A stretch of DNA of 8,689 bases from CAZNNH01 sp964574335 (GTDB taxonomy: Bacteria; Acidobacteriota; Vicinamibacteria; Fen-336), in assembly GCA_964574335.1 (NCBI GenBank), contig CAZNNH010000225.1, positions 1-8,689 on the forward strand. The letters run 5' to 3'. Of this stretch, positions 1-6,614 are shown in pieces. Numbering within the stretch: position 1 is the stretch's first letter; every line of letters begins with the position of its first letter. Under the pieces are notes generated by a model. The model ran no database searches and was not told the DNA's origin. It was given only the letters and a program-made list of their open reading frames with translations. The translations under genes and the position numbers were made by a program.

Positions 1-846
1 ACCGGCGAGGAGCGGTATCGTCGGGCCCTCGAGCTGCTGCGCCGCCAGCTCCGGGAGCACCCCCGGACCAGCGAGGGCGGCTTCTGGCACAAGAAGCGCT
101 ACCCCCATCAGATGTGGCTGGACGGGCTGTACATGGGCGCGCCCTTCCTGGCCCAGTACGCCAGCGTGTTCGGTGAGACGTCCGCCTTCGACGACGTGGT
201 GAACCAGTTCGTGCTGATGGAAAAGCACGCCCGGGACCCGAAGACGGGCCTCCTCTACCACGGCTTCGACGAGAGCCGGCGGCAGCCGTGGGCCGATCCC
301 GTCACCGGCGACTCGGCCTCCTTCTGGGGACGTGCCATGGGCTGGTACGCGATGGGCCTGGTCGACACCCTCGACTTCTTCCCGAAGGACCACCCCCGCC
401 GCGGCGAGCTGGTGGCGATCCTGCGGCGGCTTTCGGCGGCGGTCGTCCGCTACCAGGACCCCAAGCGGCACGTCTGGTACCAGGTGGTGGACCAGGGCGA
501 CCGCCCCGGCAACTACCTCGAGGCCTCGGTCTCCTGCATGCTCAGCTATGCGCTACAGAAGGCGGCGCGGCTCGGCTACGTCGACGCGGAGATCGGAGAG
601 GCCGGCCGACGGAGCTACCAGGGGATCCTCGCCGAGCTCGTCCGCGTCGACGACAAAGGGCTGGTCAACCTGGATCGGGTCTGCCAGGTGGCGGGCCTGG
701 GCGGCGACCCGGCGAAGGACGGCCGCTACCGGGACGGGACCTTCGACTACTACGTCCACGAGAGGATCCGCAGCAACGACCCCAAGGGGGTGGGGCCGTT
801 CATCCTGGCCAGCCTCGAGCACGAGGCGGCGGCCGAGCCCCGGTAG
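1..846 (+). CDS. Unsaturated rhamnogalacturonyl hydrolase-like glycoside hydrolase (GH88/GH105 family), 5' end missing
   Basis: The reading frame is open from the first base, so the gene starts before the window; 281 C-terminal residues are present. GH105 enzymes remove the unsaturated uronic acid left at the non-reducing end of oligosaccharides by polysaccharide lyases. They use an (alpha/alpha)6 barrel and hydrate the enol-ether double bond. Seen here: GFWHKKRYPHQ followed by MWLDGLYMGAPF (codons from 79, Met at 112), WADPVTG (codons 289-309) and FWGRAMGWYAMG (322-357), in the family order. By recalled comparison with Bacillus YteR, the Asp codons at 121-123 and 295-297 are the likely catalytic acids. 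Later blocks WYQVVDQG and FDYYVHERI (about 736) also fit. The family is usually about 350-380 residues, so roughly 70-100 are missing. The gene ends 7 nt from the convergent SGNH gene. Substrate (pectic rhamnogalacturonan or another uronide) cannot be judged, because no lyase or transporter is in view. Confidence 0.9.
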   Translation, partial: TGEERYRRALELLRRQLREHPRTSEGGFWHKKRYPHQMWLDGLYMGAPFLAQYASVFGETSAFDDVVNQFVLMEKHARDPKTGLLYHGFDESRRQPWADPVTGDSASFWGRAMGWYAMGLVDTLDFFPKDHPRRGELVAILRRLSAAVVRYQDPKRHVWYQVVDQGDRPGNYLEASVSCMLSYALQKAARLGYVDAEIGEAGRRSYQGILAELVRVDDKGLVNLDRVCQVAGLGGDPAKDGRYRDGTFDYYVHERIRSNDPKGVGPFILASLEHEAAAEPR

Positions 847-866
847 GCGGGGGCTACGAGCCGCCT
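824..866. terminator. Nested stem-loop across two convergent stop codons (possible bidirectional terminator)
   Basis: An outer 7-bp stem (AGGCGGC 824-830 with GCCGCCT 860-866) encloses an inner 6-bp stem (AGCCCC 836-841 with GGGGCT 850-855). It contains both the + stop codon (844-846) and the - stop codon (854-856). No T-tract follows on either strand, so it is at best a weak intrinsic terminator. In DNA this GC-rich, such pairing can also arise by chance. Confidence 0.3.
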
Positions 867-2062
867 GCCGCGAACCGCTCGGGACGAGGCTGGTTCTTCA
901 CGCAGCAGCGGAACCAGTCGGCCATCCACGCCCCCACCAGGGCGTGACCACGGTTGTTGAGGTGGGTGTCGCCCTCGACGTAGAGCCGGTGGTTGGTGCT
1001 CCGTACGTGAGCGCGAAGCCTGGGCAGCAGGTCGAGGTACGGTATGCCCCGCTCCCGGGCGAAGACCTGCAGGTAGACCTGAGGGAACGCGATGTCGTAG
1101 TCGGGGCCGGTGGCCTCGCGAGCGTAGACCTGCTCGCGGGTGGGGATGGCGACGATCGCCAGCCGCGCCCGCCGCTCGAGCAGGAAGGTGTCGATCCGGG
1201 AGAGCGTCGAGAGGCTCTCCTCGACGGCTCGTTGGGCGGCCTCCGGCACCGGGTGCTGCGACCAGTAGGTGTGCATGGTGAAGTTGTGGTTGACCGCGAA
1301 GTCAATGCACAGGTTCTCCGTGTCCAAGAGGGGCGCGGCCAGCCGGAAGGCGGCGGATCGCTCAAAGAGCCGCCGCAGGCCGGTGGGCGGGCAATCCGGC
1401 GCAACGGTGGGATCCTCGGCCAGCTCGGAGGCCGGCACCCGGGCCCGGACCACGGCGTCGTCCAGCACGGCGGTGCCCTGCTCGATCCGCTCCTTGTCGA
1501 GGCCGAGCCAGGTGTCGCGGAAGTCGTTGCCGTTGTACGCGGCCAGGATCACGTAGCTGGGCTCGAAGTCGGCCACCCGCTCCCGCAGCAGCAGCTCCTG
1601 ATCGGCGAAGCCGTAGCCGCCGACGCCGAAGTCGAGGACCTCCCACAGCCGGGTCGAGACGTTCTGCTCGAAGACGCCCACGAAGCTGTGCTCGACGTCG
1701 TCGGCCCAGCAGCCGAACGTGAACGAGTCGCCGAGGAAGGCGATGCGCCGGCGCCCGTCTCCCTCCAGCGAGACGTCCCTCCAGGGCATGCCGAAGCGGT
1801 TGGTGTGGATGTGGACCAGCCGACCTCCAACCCGCGTGGTCAGGTCCAGGTTGGGCCGGTTGCGATACGAGCCGGTGCCGGCGGGGTTGACCTCGAGCAG
1901 CTCGAGGCGCTCGGCGACGGGCGGCGAGGTGCGGGCGCGCCAGGCGAGCAGCGATCGGGCTCCGACCTCGAGAACCAACACCGACAAGAGGACGCCTGCG
2001 GCGGCCGTGACCAGGGTGAAGACGATACGCCGGCTTCGCGGCAGGGGGGGGCGGGTCTCCAT
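854..2062 (-). CDS. Membrane-anchored SGNH/GDSL-type hydrolase (putative periplasmic O-acyl esterase or transferase)
   Basis: 402 residues. A basic N-terminus and one hydrophobic segment (about 13-40) suggest a signal anchor that places the catalytic domain in the periplasm. The SGNH blocks are present in order: GDSF (111-114, nucleophile Ser113), GVGGYG (146-151), GND (178-180) and DTH (365-367, Asp365 and His367 of the triad). All catalytic residues are intact. SGNH enzymes hydrolyse or transfer ester-linked acyl groups; membrane-tethered members often act on exopolysaccharide, peptidoglycan or lipid-linked glycans (for example the AlgJ/AlgX type). The ATG at 2062 lies 12 nt after the stop of the upstream GT-C gene, with no convincing Shine-Dalgarno sequence, so co-transcription and perhaps translational coupling are likely. 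Four cysteines (224, 252, and the pair 386-387) would lie in the periplasm and could form disulfides. The family assignment is firm; the substrate is inferred only from the neighbour. No MBOAT acyltransferase partner is present. Confidence 0.85.
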   Translation of the reverse strand: METRPPLPRSRRIVFTLVTAAAGVLLSVLVLEVGARSLLAWRARTSPPVAERLELLEVNPAGTGSYRNRPNLDLTTRVGGRLVHIHTNRFGMPWRDVSLEGDGRRRIAFLGDSFTFGCWADDVEHSFVGVFEQNVSTRLWEVLDFGVGGYGFADQELLLRERVADFEPSYVILAAYNGNDFRDTWLGLDKERIEQGTAVLDDAVVRARVPASELAEDPTVAPDCPPTGLRRLFERSAAFRLAAPLLDTENLCIDFAVNHNFTMHTYWSQHPVPEAAQRAVEESLSTLSRIDTFLLERRARLAIVAIPTREQVYAREATGPDYDIAFPQVYLQVFARERGIPYLDLLPRLRAHVRSTNHRLYVEGDTHLNNRGHALVGAWMADWFRCCVKNQPRPERFAAGGS

Positions 2063-2074
2063 CAGCGGGTCAGT

Positions 2075-4156
2075 CTAGCAGCCACCGTCACCCGAGGCAG
2101 GGCGACGCGGTGTGGGGCCGACGTCGATCCTGGATGGGCCTTGGCTCGAGCCGGCCAGCTCGCGGGGGAGCGCCGGGATCAAGATCGCCAGGACCACGAC
2201 GTTGACGAGCGCCAGCGCCAGGGTCAGGTCGAATCCGAGCCCGAGCCGAAGCCGTCCCACGGCCTCCACCAGCGGGAGAAGCGCCATGTATCGGGGGCCG
2301 TAGAAGCGCCCGATGCCGGAGAGCACGAGCAGGTTGAGGGTGTAGGTGGAGAACACGAGCAGGGCCACGAGGCGCAACCGTCGCGAGACGAGCCCGGTGG
2401 CGAGCAGGCACAAGACCAGCATGTGGGGGTGGTTCTCGTGGACACCGATCGCCAGCATCGCGTAGCCGAAGACGAGGGTGAAGCCGGCCAGCGCGGCGGG
2501 GCGGGAACCGGCGTGGCGCCGGGCCGCCCAGACCACCCAGAAGACCAGCAGGGCCATCGCCGACGCCCCCACCAGCCGGGCCGGGAAGGCCAGGGTCTCG
2601 ATCCGGACGAAGGGGACCCGCTCCGACCAGACGAAGGAGCCCTCCCGGGCGGCGGACCAGGCCCCGGCCACCCACCAGGGGTTGGCGAAGCCGCCCGACA
2701 GCCGCTCTTGGAAGATGATCCGGTAGACGTGGACGACGGCCGCGCCAAGCGTGCCGTCGGCCGCGAACGGGACCAGGGCCAGCACCACGACCGCGGCACC
2801 GGCCCAGACCCCCCGCCACCACCGAGCCCGGGTCGCCCAGAGAGCGGCGAGCACCGCGGGCGCCAGCAAGAGGGCGGTGGCCTTGAGGAGGGCGGCCAGC
2901 GCCAGCGCCGCCCCCGCCCACCCGGCCCGGCCACGGCCCGCCAGCACCAGGGCCAAGAGGGCCACCGCCGCCGGAGCCCCGTCGAAGAAGCCCAGCACCG
3001 CGCTGCTGAGCCAGGAGATCGGCAGGGCCCAGTAGCCGGCGGCCAGCAGGGCGCCCAGCCGAAGGCGGTCCCGGAACGCCAGCAGCAGCACCGCCACCGC
3101 CAGGACGTCGCCGAGGGTGGCCGGCAGCTTGGCGGCCACGTTCAGCGCCTCGCTGTAGTCCATCCGTCCGCGCAGGCGCGAGACGACCCACCAGGAGGCC
3201 GTCCACAGCGCCTGGATCCCGGGCGGCTGGTCGATCACGAAGCTCTGACCGAGCGCCGAGAGCTGCCACTGCGGCTCCTCGCCCCGGAGCTGGGCCAGGA
3301 AGTGGCCGGCGGGCACGGTCTCGGCGTCGCCGTAGACACGGGTCACGCCGTGGCTGTTGCCCCGGAGGGCGCAGGCCTTCCAGTACTCCACGTCCCACGA
3401 CCCGGCGGAGGGGAGGAAGTAGTAGCGCACGAAGCCGCCGAAGACCGCGGCGGCGATCAGGGTCGCGCCGAAGCCGAAGCGCCGCAGCTCGGAGCATCGC
3501 GCCGCCGCCGAGAGGCTGAGCACCATGGCGGCCACCGGGGCAGCCAGGCGCGGCCACACGCCCGGGTCCTCGAGGGTCAGGAACACCGGGAGCGGCGTCG
3601 AGAAAAGCCCCAGGCAGGCCCCCGCGAACAGTCCCAGGGCCAGGGAGAGTCCCAGCGGGAGGCGAGTCAGCAGCAGCAGGGTGAGCATCAGCACCGTCGC
3701 GAAGACTCCGAGCGCCCGGGCTCGAGCGGCCGCCGAGGTTCGTTGGAGCGCAACCGCCTGGATCCGAACCGGGCCGGACCGGTCGGGCACCCGGAGATCG
3801 ACACGAAGACCGGGAGCTCCCGCTTCCGGGACGGCCCAGATCGAGGGGCGAGCGGCCTGCAGGCGCGACCACCGTAGCGGACCCCGGTCGACGGCCACAC
3901 CCAGCGTGGCCGGGCCGCCGTCAAGGGCCGTCCCGCGCACCAGGAGCCTCATCGATGCCCCGCGCTCGAGCCCCGGGAGCAGGATCGCGGCACCGCCTCG
4001 GAGAACGCCCTCCTCGGAGACGCCGATCACCAGCCGCGTCCACGGCGAGGTGCCGGGAGAAAGCCGGAGCGGCGCGCTGCCCAGACCGAGGGTGGCCAGG
4101 GCAGCGGCCACGGCCACCGCCAGGGCGGCCAGAAGGGGAACGCCACGACGCAGCAT
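2075..4156 (-). CDS. GT-C-type polytopic membrane glycosyltransferase-like protein with N-terminal periplasmic domain
   Basis: 693 residues, with roughly a dozen hydrophobic segments. The first (about 5-25) is followed by an about 115-residue soluble stretch (26-145) rich in short beta-like segments, then the membrane core. The basic stretch RCSELRR (220-226) fits the cytoplasmic side. The loop from about 249 to 340 is then extracytoplasmic and holds WDVEYW (254-259), whose Asp255 and Glu257 are candidates for the acidic catalytic residues that GT-C enzymes carry in their first outer loop. Further features are DQPPG (309-313), GFFDG (389-393), LLKATALL (423-430) and GVHENHP (571-577). The last resembles the VHEKH-type motif of ALG6/ALG8 glucosyltransferases. 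GT-C enzymes use polyprenyl-phosphate sugars and transfer outside the cytoplasm; donor and acceptor here are unknown. The final 30 residues are hydrophilic. It is first in a likely operon with the SGNH gene and divergent from a second GT-C-like gene. Fold class is fairly certain, exact family is not. Confidence 0.7.
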   Translation of the reverse strand: MLRRGVPLLAALAVAVAAALATLGLGSAPLRLSPGTSPWTRLVIGVSEEGVLRGGAAILLPGLERGASMRLLVRGTALDGGPATLGVAVDRGPLRWSRLQAARPSIWAVPEAGAPGLRVDLRVPDRSGPVRIQAVALQRTSAAARARALGVFATVLMLTLLLLTRLPLGLSLALGLFAGACLGLFSTPLPVFLTLEDPGVWPRLAAPVAAMVLSLSAAARCSELRRFGFGATLIAAAVFGGFVRYYFLPSAGSWDVEYWKACALRGNSHGVTRVYGDAETVPAGHFLAQLRGEEPQWQLSALGQSFVIDQPPGIQALWTASWWVVSRLRGRMDYSEALNVAAKLPATLGDVLAVAVLLLAFRDRLRLGALLAAGYWALPISWLSSAVLGFFDGAPAAVALLALVLAGRGRAGWAGAALALAALLKATALLLAPAVLAALWATRARWWRGVWAGAAVVVLALVPFAADGTLGAAVVHVYRIIFQERLSGGFANPWWVAGAWSAAREGSFVWSERVPFVRIETLAFPARLVGASAMALLVFWVVWAARRHAGSRPAALAGFTLVFGYAMLAIGVHENHPHMLVLCLLATGLVSRRLRLVALLVFSTYTLNLLVLSGIGRFYGPRYMALLPLVEAVGRLRLGLGFDLTLALALVNVVVLAILIPALPRELAGSSQGPSRIDVGPTPRRPASGDGGC

Positions 4157-4165
4157 TGCCCCCGG

Positions 4166-4171
4166 ATTCTA
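4166..4171 (-). promoter_or_regulatory. Candidate -10 box (TAGAAT) for the GT-C/SGNH operon
   Basis: On the minus strand, TAGAAT (five of six matches to TATAAT) lies exactly 9 nt before the ATG at 4156. Transcription from it would start within about 0-3 nt of the start codon, giving a leaderless or nearly leaderless mRNA. No good -35 box is seen 16-18 nt upstream. The same box, followed by the same 9-nt spacing, precedes the MATE gene. A G-run between box and ATG could alternatively be read as a poor ribosome site. Confidence 0.4.
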
Positions 4172-4192
4172 TCGACCGCCCCCCGGCTGTGC

Positions 4193-4198
4193 TAGCCT
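4193..4198 (+). promoter_or_regulatory. Possible extended -10 (TGC-TAGCCT) for the plus-strand GT-C gene
   Basis: TAGCCT preceded by TGC fits an extended -10 pattern (TGnTAnnnT). It would give a 5' leader of about 65 nt before the TTG start at 4271. No clear -35 box is visible, so this rests on one short, degenerate match. It coincides with the -35 zone of the divergent minus-strand promoter candidate. Confidence 0.22.
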
Positions 4199-4256
4199 TG
4201 AGCCGCCGACCGTAGCGTGCGCCCTCCTGCCTCGCGCCTGTTGTTGCCCTTTGCTC

Positions 4257-4262
4257 GAGGAG
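4257..4262 (+). promoter_or_regulatory. Shine-Dalgarno site supporting a TTG start
   Basis: GAGGAG lies 8 nt before the TTG at 4271, which is ideal spacing. This decides the start of the 720-residue protein in favour of TTG over the in-frame GTG codons at 4301 and 4304, which have no comparable site. Confidence 0.7.
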
Positions 4263-4270
4263 CCTGAAAC

Positions 4271-6433
4271 TTGAGCCTCGTCTCGCGCTCCCTGCGTCTG
4301 GTGGTGCCGGGCCTGCTCTTCGGGCTGGGGCTCGCCATCGCGCTCGGCCGCACCGGAGTCAGGCTCTGGGGCTCGCCGGCGCCGGCGCTACCTAGCTGGC
4401 TCCTCCCGCTGGGGGTCCTCTCGATCGCCCTGCTGGCCCCCGCCCGGCCGCTCCGCGCGGCCAGCTTCCTGGCCTGGAGCGCCGTGCTGCTGCTGCTGGC
4501 CGGTGCCTTCCATTGGACCGAGGAGCAGGCGTGGGAGCTTCGGGTCGCCGACCACCCGCTCTTCGGGACCATGCGACCGCTGGACGGCCCGGCCGACGTG
4601 GAGGTGGCGCTCCCGCTCCGGTTGCTGTGGAAGCGCTATCGGCTGGCCCAGGTGCTCGGCCGCAGCGGCGGCTACGAGCTCTCCCTGGAAGGACCCGTGG
4701 TCATCCCGGAGTCGGGGGTCTTCACCCTGGAGCTGCACTGTCTCGAGACCTGCGGCCTGGAGCTCGCTGGCCACCCGCTCCTCGAGGCGCCGGCACACGC
4801 GCGGGCCGAGCTCGCGCTCGGCGCCGGGGTGTTGCCGTTGCGGGTCTGGGTCCGGGCCGAGGGTCGGGCCTTCTTGAGGGTCGAGTGGGTGCGACCGGCC
4901 ACGTTCGCCGTCGCCTCGATCGAGGAGGCGGCCGGCGCCGGCGTGAGCCTCCATGCCTTCCGCCAGGTCGAGCGCGCGGTGCTGCTCCTGGCGCTGCTGC
5001 TCGCCGCGCTGTGGGCCGCCGCGGCGCTGGTCGTGCTGCGCCTGGCCGGGGCAGCGGCCGCCTGGCGGGACCGGCTGTTCCGCCTGCTGCGGCGGCGCCT
5101 GCAGCAGCCGACCCTCCGGCGGGCCCTGGTGGCCGGGGCGCTGACCACGGCGAGCGTGGTCTGCCTGCGGGTGGTGGCGTCGCGGGCCGCCCCCGACGGC
5201 CTGCACGTCCACCAGTGGACGGGCGAGTACATGATGCAGGTGGTCAGCGCCGCCGACCTCAAGGTCGAGCCGCTGCGATCGCTGTTCTACCTGCACATAC
5301 AGCCCCCCGCTCTCGACGCCCTGCGTGCCCTGTCGGTGCTCCGTCACCGGGAGCTGGACGGGAAGGAGCTGCTGGACGCGGTGGACCGCGACGTCTACCT
5401 GGCCTGGGCGCTCGCCGCCGGGCTCTTGACCGCCCTCGTCTACGTCTGGCTCGACGCCCTCGTGGGGAGAACGGCGGCGGCGGTGGGGGCGGCGCTCCTC
5501 TTCCTGCACCCGGCCTTCCTCTTCTACGCCACCTTCCTCGACAGCACGTTCGTCAGCGGCCTGGGCGTCACCTGGGCGAGCTACGAGCTCTGGCGACTCC
5601 ATCGCGGTCCCGGCTCCCCGGGCCGGCTCGCCCTGTCGCTCTCCCTCCTTTTTCTCACCCGTTCGGTGGTGCAGTGGCCGTTCCTGGCGGTGCTGGCCCT
5701 TTGCCTCTTCCTGCTCCGCATCGATCGGCGCAGGGCCCTGTCGGCCTTCCTTCCATTCGCACTGGTGGTGGGTGTCTACACCCTCAAGCAGTACACGGTC
5801 TTCGGCCTCACGGTGACCTCGAGCTTCGGACCCGACAGCTTCTGCAAGGGCCTGTCCGCCTACTGCCAGGGGACCACGCCGGTCGAGCTGCCTCGGCTGC
5901 CGTCGCCGGCAGCGGCCTCGGACCTGCGCCGCATCGAGAAGCTGAACGGCGAGTACAACTGGAACCAGCTCGCCTTCCTCGAGCGCTCCTTCTCGCAGAT
6001 GGAGGAGTACAAGGCGTTGCTGCGGAAGACCCCCCTCAGGAAGCTGATCGGTCTGGTGGCGCACACGTCCTCCTTCTGGCTGCTTCCGTCGAGCCGGCAC
6101 TCGCCGCACCTGCTGGTCGACGCGCTCCCCTGGCGCTCGGCCTACGACTGGGTCTTCAGCGGCTGGCGGCTCCTGCTGCTGCTGGCCGGCGCCACCGCGC
6201 TCTTCCTGCTCGGCGAGGGGCCCTGGTGGACCAAGGTCCGGGTCGGGCTGGGCCTTCTCCTTCCCGCCCTCTACGTGGTGACGGTGACGATGGTGTTCGA
6301 GAGCGGCGAGAACATGCGCTACAAGTTCTTCGTGGAGCCCGTCCTCTTCGTCCTGGTCTTCACCCAGGCGGTGCGGCTGCTGGGCAGGCTACGGCTCGGG
6401 CTCCGACCGCTTCCTCGGGCGACCCCCAGCTGA
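4271..6433 (+). CDS. GT-C-type membrane glycosyltransferase-like protein with an embedded PA14-like beta domain
   Basis: 720 residues, TTG start. Three hydrophobic segments (about 10-30, 42-58, 62-80) come first. Next is an extracytoplasmic stretch (81-232), then a membrane segment (about 233-258), an arginine-rich cytoplasmic loop (265-284) and a multi-pass core. Within the outer stretch, residues about 131-209 follow a PA14-like pattern: GPVVIPESGVFTLEL, then LELAGHPLL, a run ending LALGAGVLPLRV, and FLRVEWVRP. Such domains bind carbohydrate in known glycosidases and adhesins. The loop at 304-375 holds Glu319 (TGEYMMQV) and HIQPPALD, typical of the first catalytic loop in GT39/ArnT-like GT-C enzymes. 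Near the C-terminus, ESGENMRYKFFVEP (677-690) resembles a segment I recall as conserved in that group. Cys157/Cys161 and Cys525/Cys532 are extracytoplasmic and could pair. The likely role is sugar transfer from a polyprenyl carrier onto an envelope glycan, lipid or protein. Donor and acceptor are unknown. Confidence 0.7.
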   Translation: MSLVSRSLRLVVPGLLFGLGLAIALGRTGVRLWGSPAPALPSWLLPLGVLSIALLAPARPLRAASFLAWSAVLLLLAGAFHWTEEQAWELRVADHPLFGTMRPLDGPADVEVALPLRLLWKRYRLAQVLGRSGGYELSLEGPVVIPESGVFTLELHCLETCGLELAGHPLLEAPAHARAELALGAGVLPLRVWVRAEGRAFLRVEWVRPATFAVASIEEAAGAGVSLHAFRQVERAVLLLALLLAALWAAAALVVLRLAGAAAAWRDRLFRLLRRRLQQPTLRRALVAGALTTASVVCLRVVASRAAPDGLHVHQWTGEYMMQVVSAADLKVEPLRSLFYLHIQPPALDALRALSVLRHRELDGKELLDAVDRDVYLAWALAAGLLTALVYVWLDALVGRTAAAVGAALLFLHPAFLFYATFLDSTFVSGLGVTWASYELWRLHRGPGSPGRLALSLSLLFLTRSVVQWPFLAVLALCLFLLRIDRRRALSAFLPFALVVGVYTLKQYTVFGLTVTSSFGPDSFCKGLSAYCQGTTPVELPRLPSPAAASDLRRIEKLNGEYNWNQLAFLERSFSQMEEYKALLRKTPLRKLIGLVAHTSSFWLLPSSRHSPHLLVDALPWRSAYDWVFSGWRLLLLLAGATALFLLGEGPWWTKVRVGLGLLLPALYVVTVTMVFESGENMRYKFFVEPVLFVLVFTQAVRLLGRLRLGLRPLPRATPS

Positions 6434-6473
6434 CCTCGAAGCGGCAGAGCATCGTGTCGCAGACGCTCGGATC

Positions 6474-6512
6474 GTCCGCCCGGTGATCCGTCTCCCGGAT
6501 CACCGGGTGGGC
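6474..6512 (+). terminator. Strong hairpin terminator after the plus-strand GT-C gene
   Basis: A perfect 12-bp inverted repeat (CCCGGTGATCCG 6479-6490, CGGATCACCGGG 6496-6507) with a 5-nt loop extends to 17 pairs (6474-6490 with 6496-6512) if two G-U pairs are allowed. It begins about 40 nt after the stop codon at 6433. The following CTCTTGACATCGTTT is only moderately T-rich, so termination may be incomplete or assisted. An upstream CGGATC (6468-6473) can pair with GATCCG (6485-6490) as a weaker alternative fold. Confidence 0.65.
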
Positions 6513-6515
6513 CTC

Positions 6516-6521
6516 TTGACA
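6516..6521 (+). promoter_or_regulatory. Perfect TTGACA -35-like hexamer upstream of the methyltransferase gene
   Basis: TTGACA is an exact -35 consensus match, just past the terminator stem and about 94 nt before the methyltransferase ATG. The correctly spaced -10 region (about 6538-6545) has no TATAAT-like sequence. A promoter is plausible but only half supported, and the same bases also serve as the terminator tail. Confidence 0.25.
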
Positions 6522-6603
6522 TCGTTTGGCAGCCCGGACACGAACCGCTCGGACCCGGAGACGTAGTGGAATGTGTCGGGGTGGGGCAGGCCCGGCCGAG
6601 GCC

Positions 6604-6610
6604 GAGGAGG
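6604..6610 (+). promoter_or_regulatory. Ribosome binding site deciding the methyltransferase start
   Basis: GAGGAGG ends 4 nt before the ATG at 6615. The alternative in-frame GTG at 6573 has no purine-rich site ahead of it and would add 14 Gly/Arg/Pro-rich residues in front of a clean signal-peptide-like N-terminus, so the ATG is preferred. Confidence 0.7.
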
Positions 6611-6614
6611 ACCG

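Noticed and set aside
332..3877. A 1181-codon open frame on the plus strand running antisense across the SGNH and GT-C genes
   Set aside because: Its product is low-complexity Arg/Gly/Pro/Gln/Glu-rich with no domain. It lies opposite well-supported genes and overlaps the GH105-like gene out of frame. Stop codons are rare on the antisense strand of very GC-rich genes, which explains its length.
4388..6109. A 573-codon minus-strand open frame opposite the PA14-containing GT-C gene
   Set aside because: It is Gln/Arg/Gly/Glu-rich low-complexity sequence without recognisable motifs, whereas the plus strand encodes coherent membrane segments and motifs across the same bases.
4513..6486. A 657-codon plus-strand frame overlapping the GT-C gene in another phase
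   Set aside because: The translation is Gly/Ala/Arg/Pro-rich with no hydrophobic periodicity or motif. It is a frame shadow of the 4271-6433 gene.
6516..6545. Possible sigma-54 promoter around TTGGCAGCCCGGACAC
   Set aside because: The -24-like TTGGCA is present, but the required GC-containing -12 element (TTGC-like) is absent at the right spacing.
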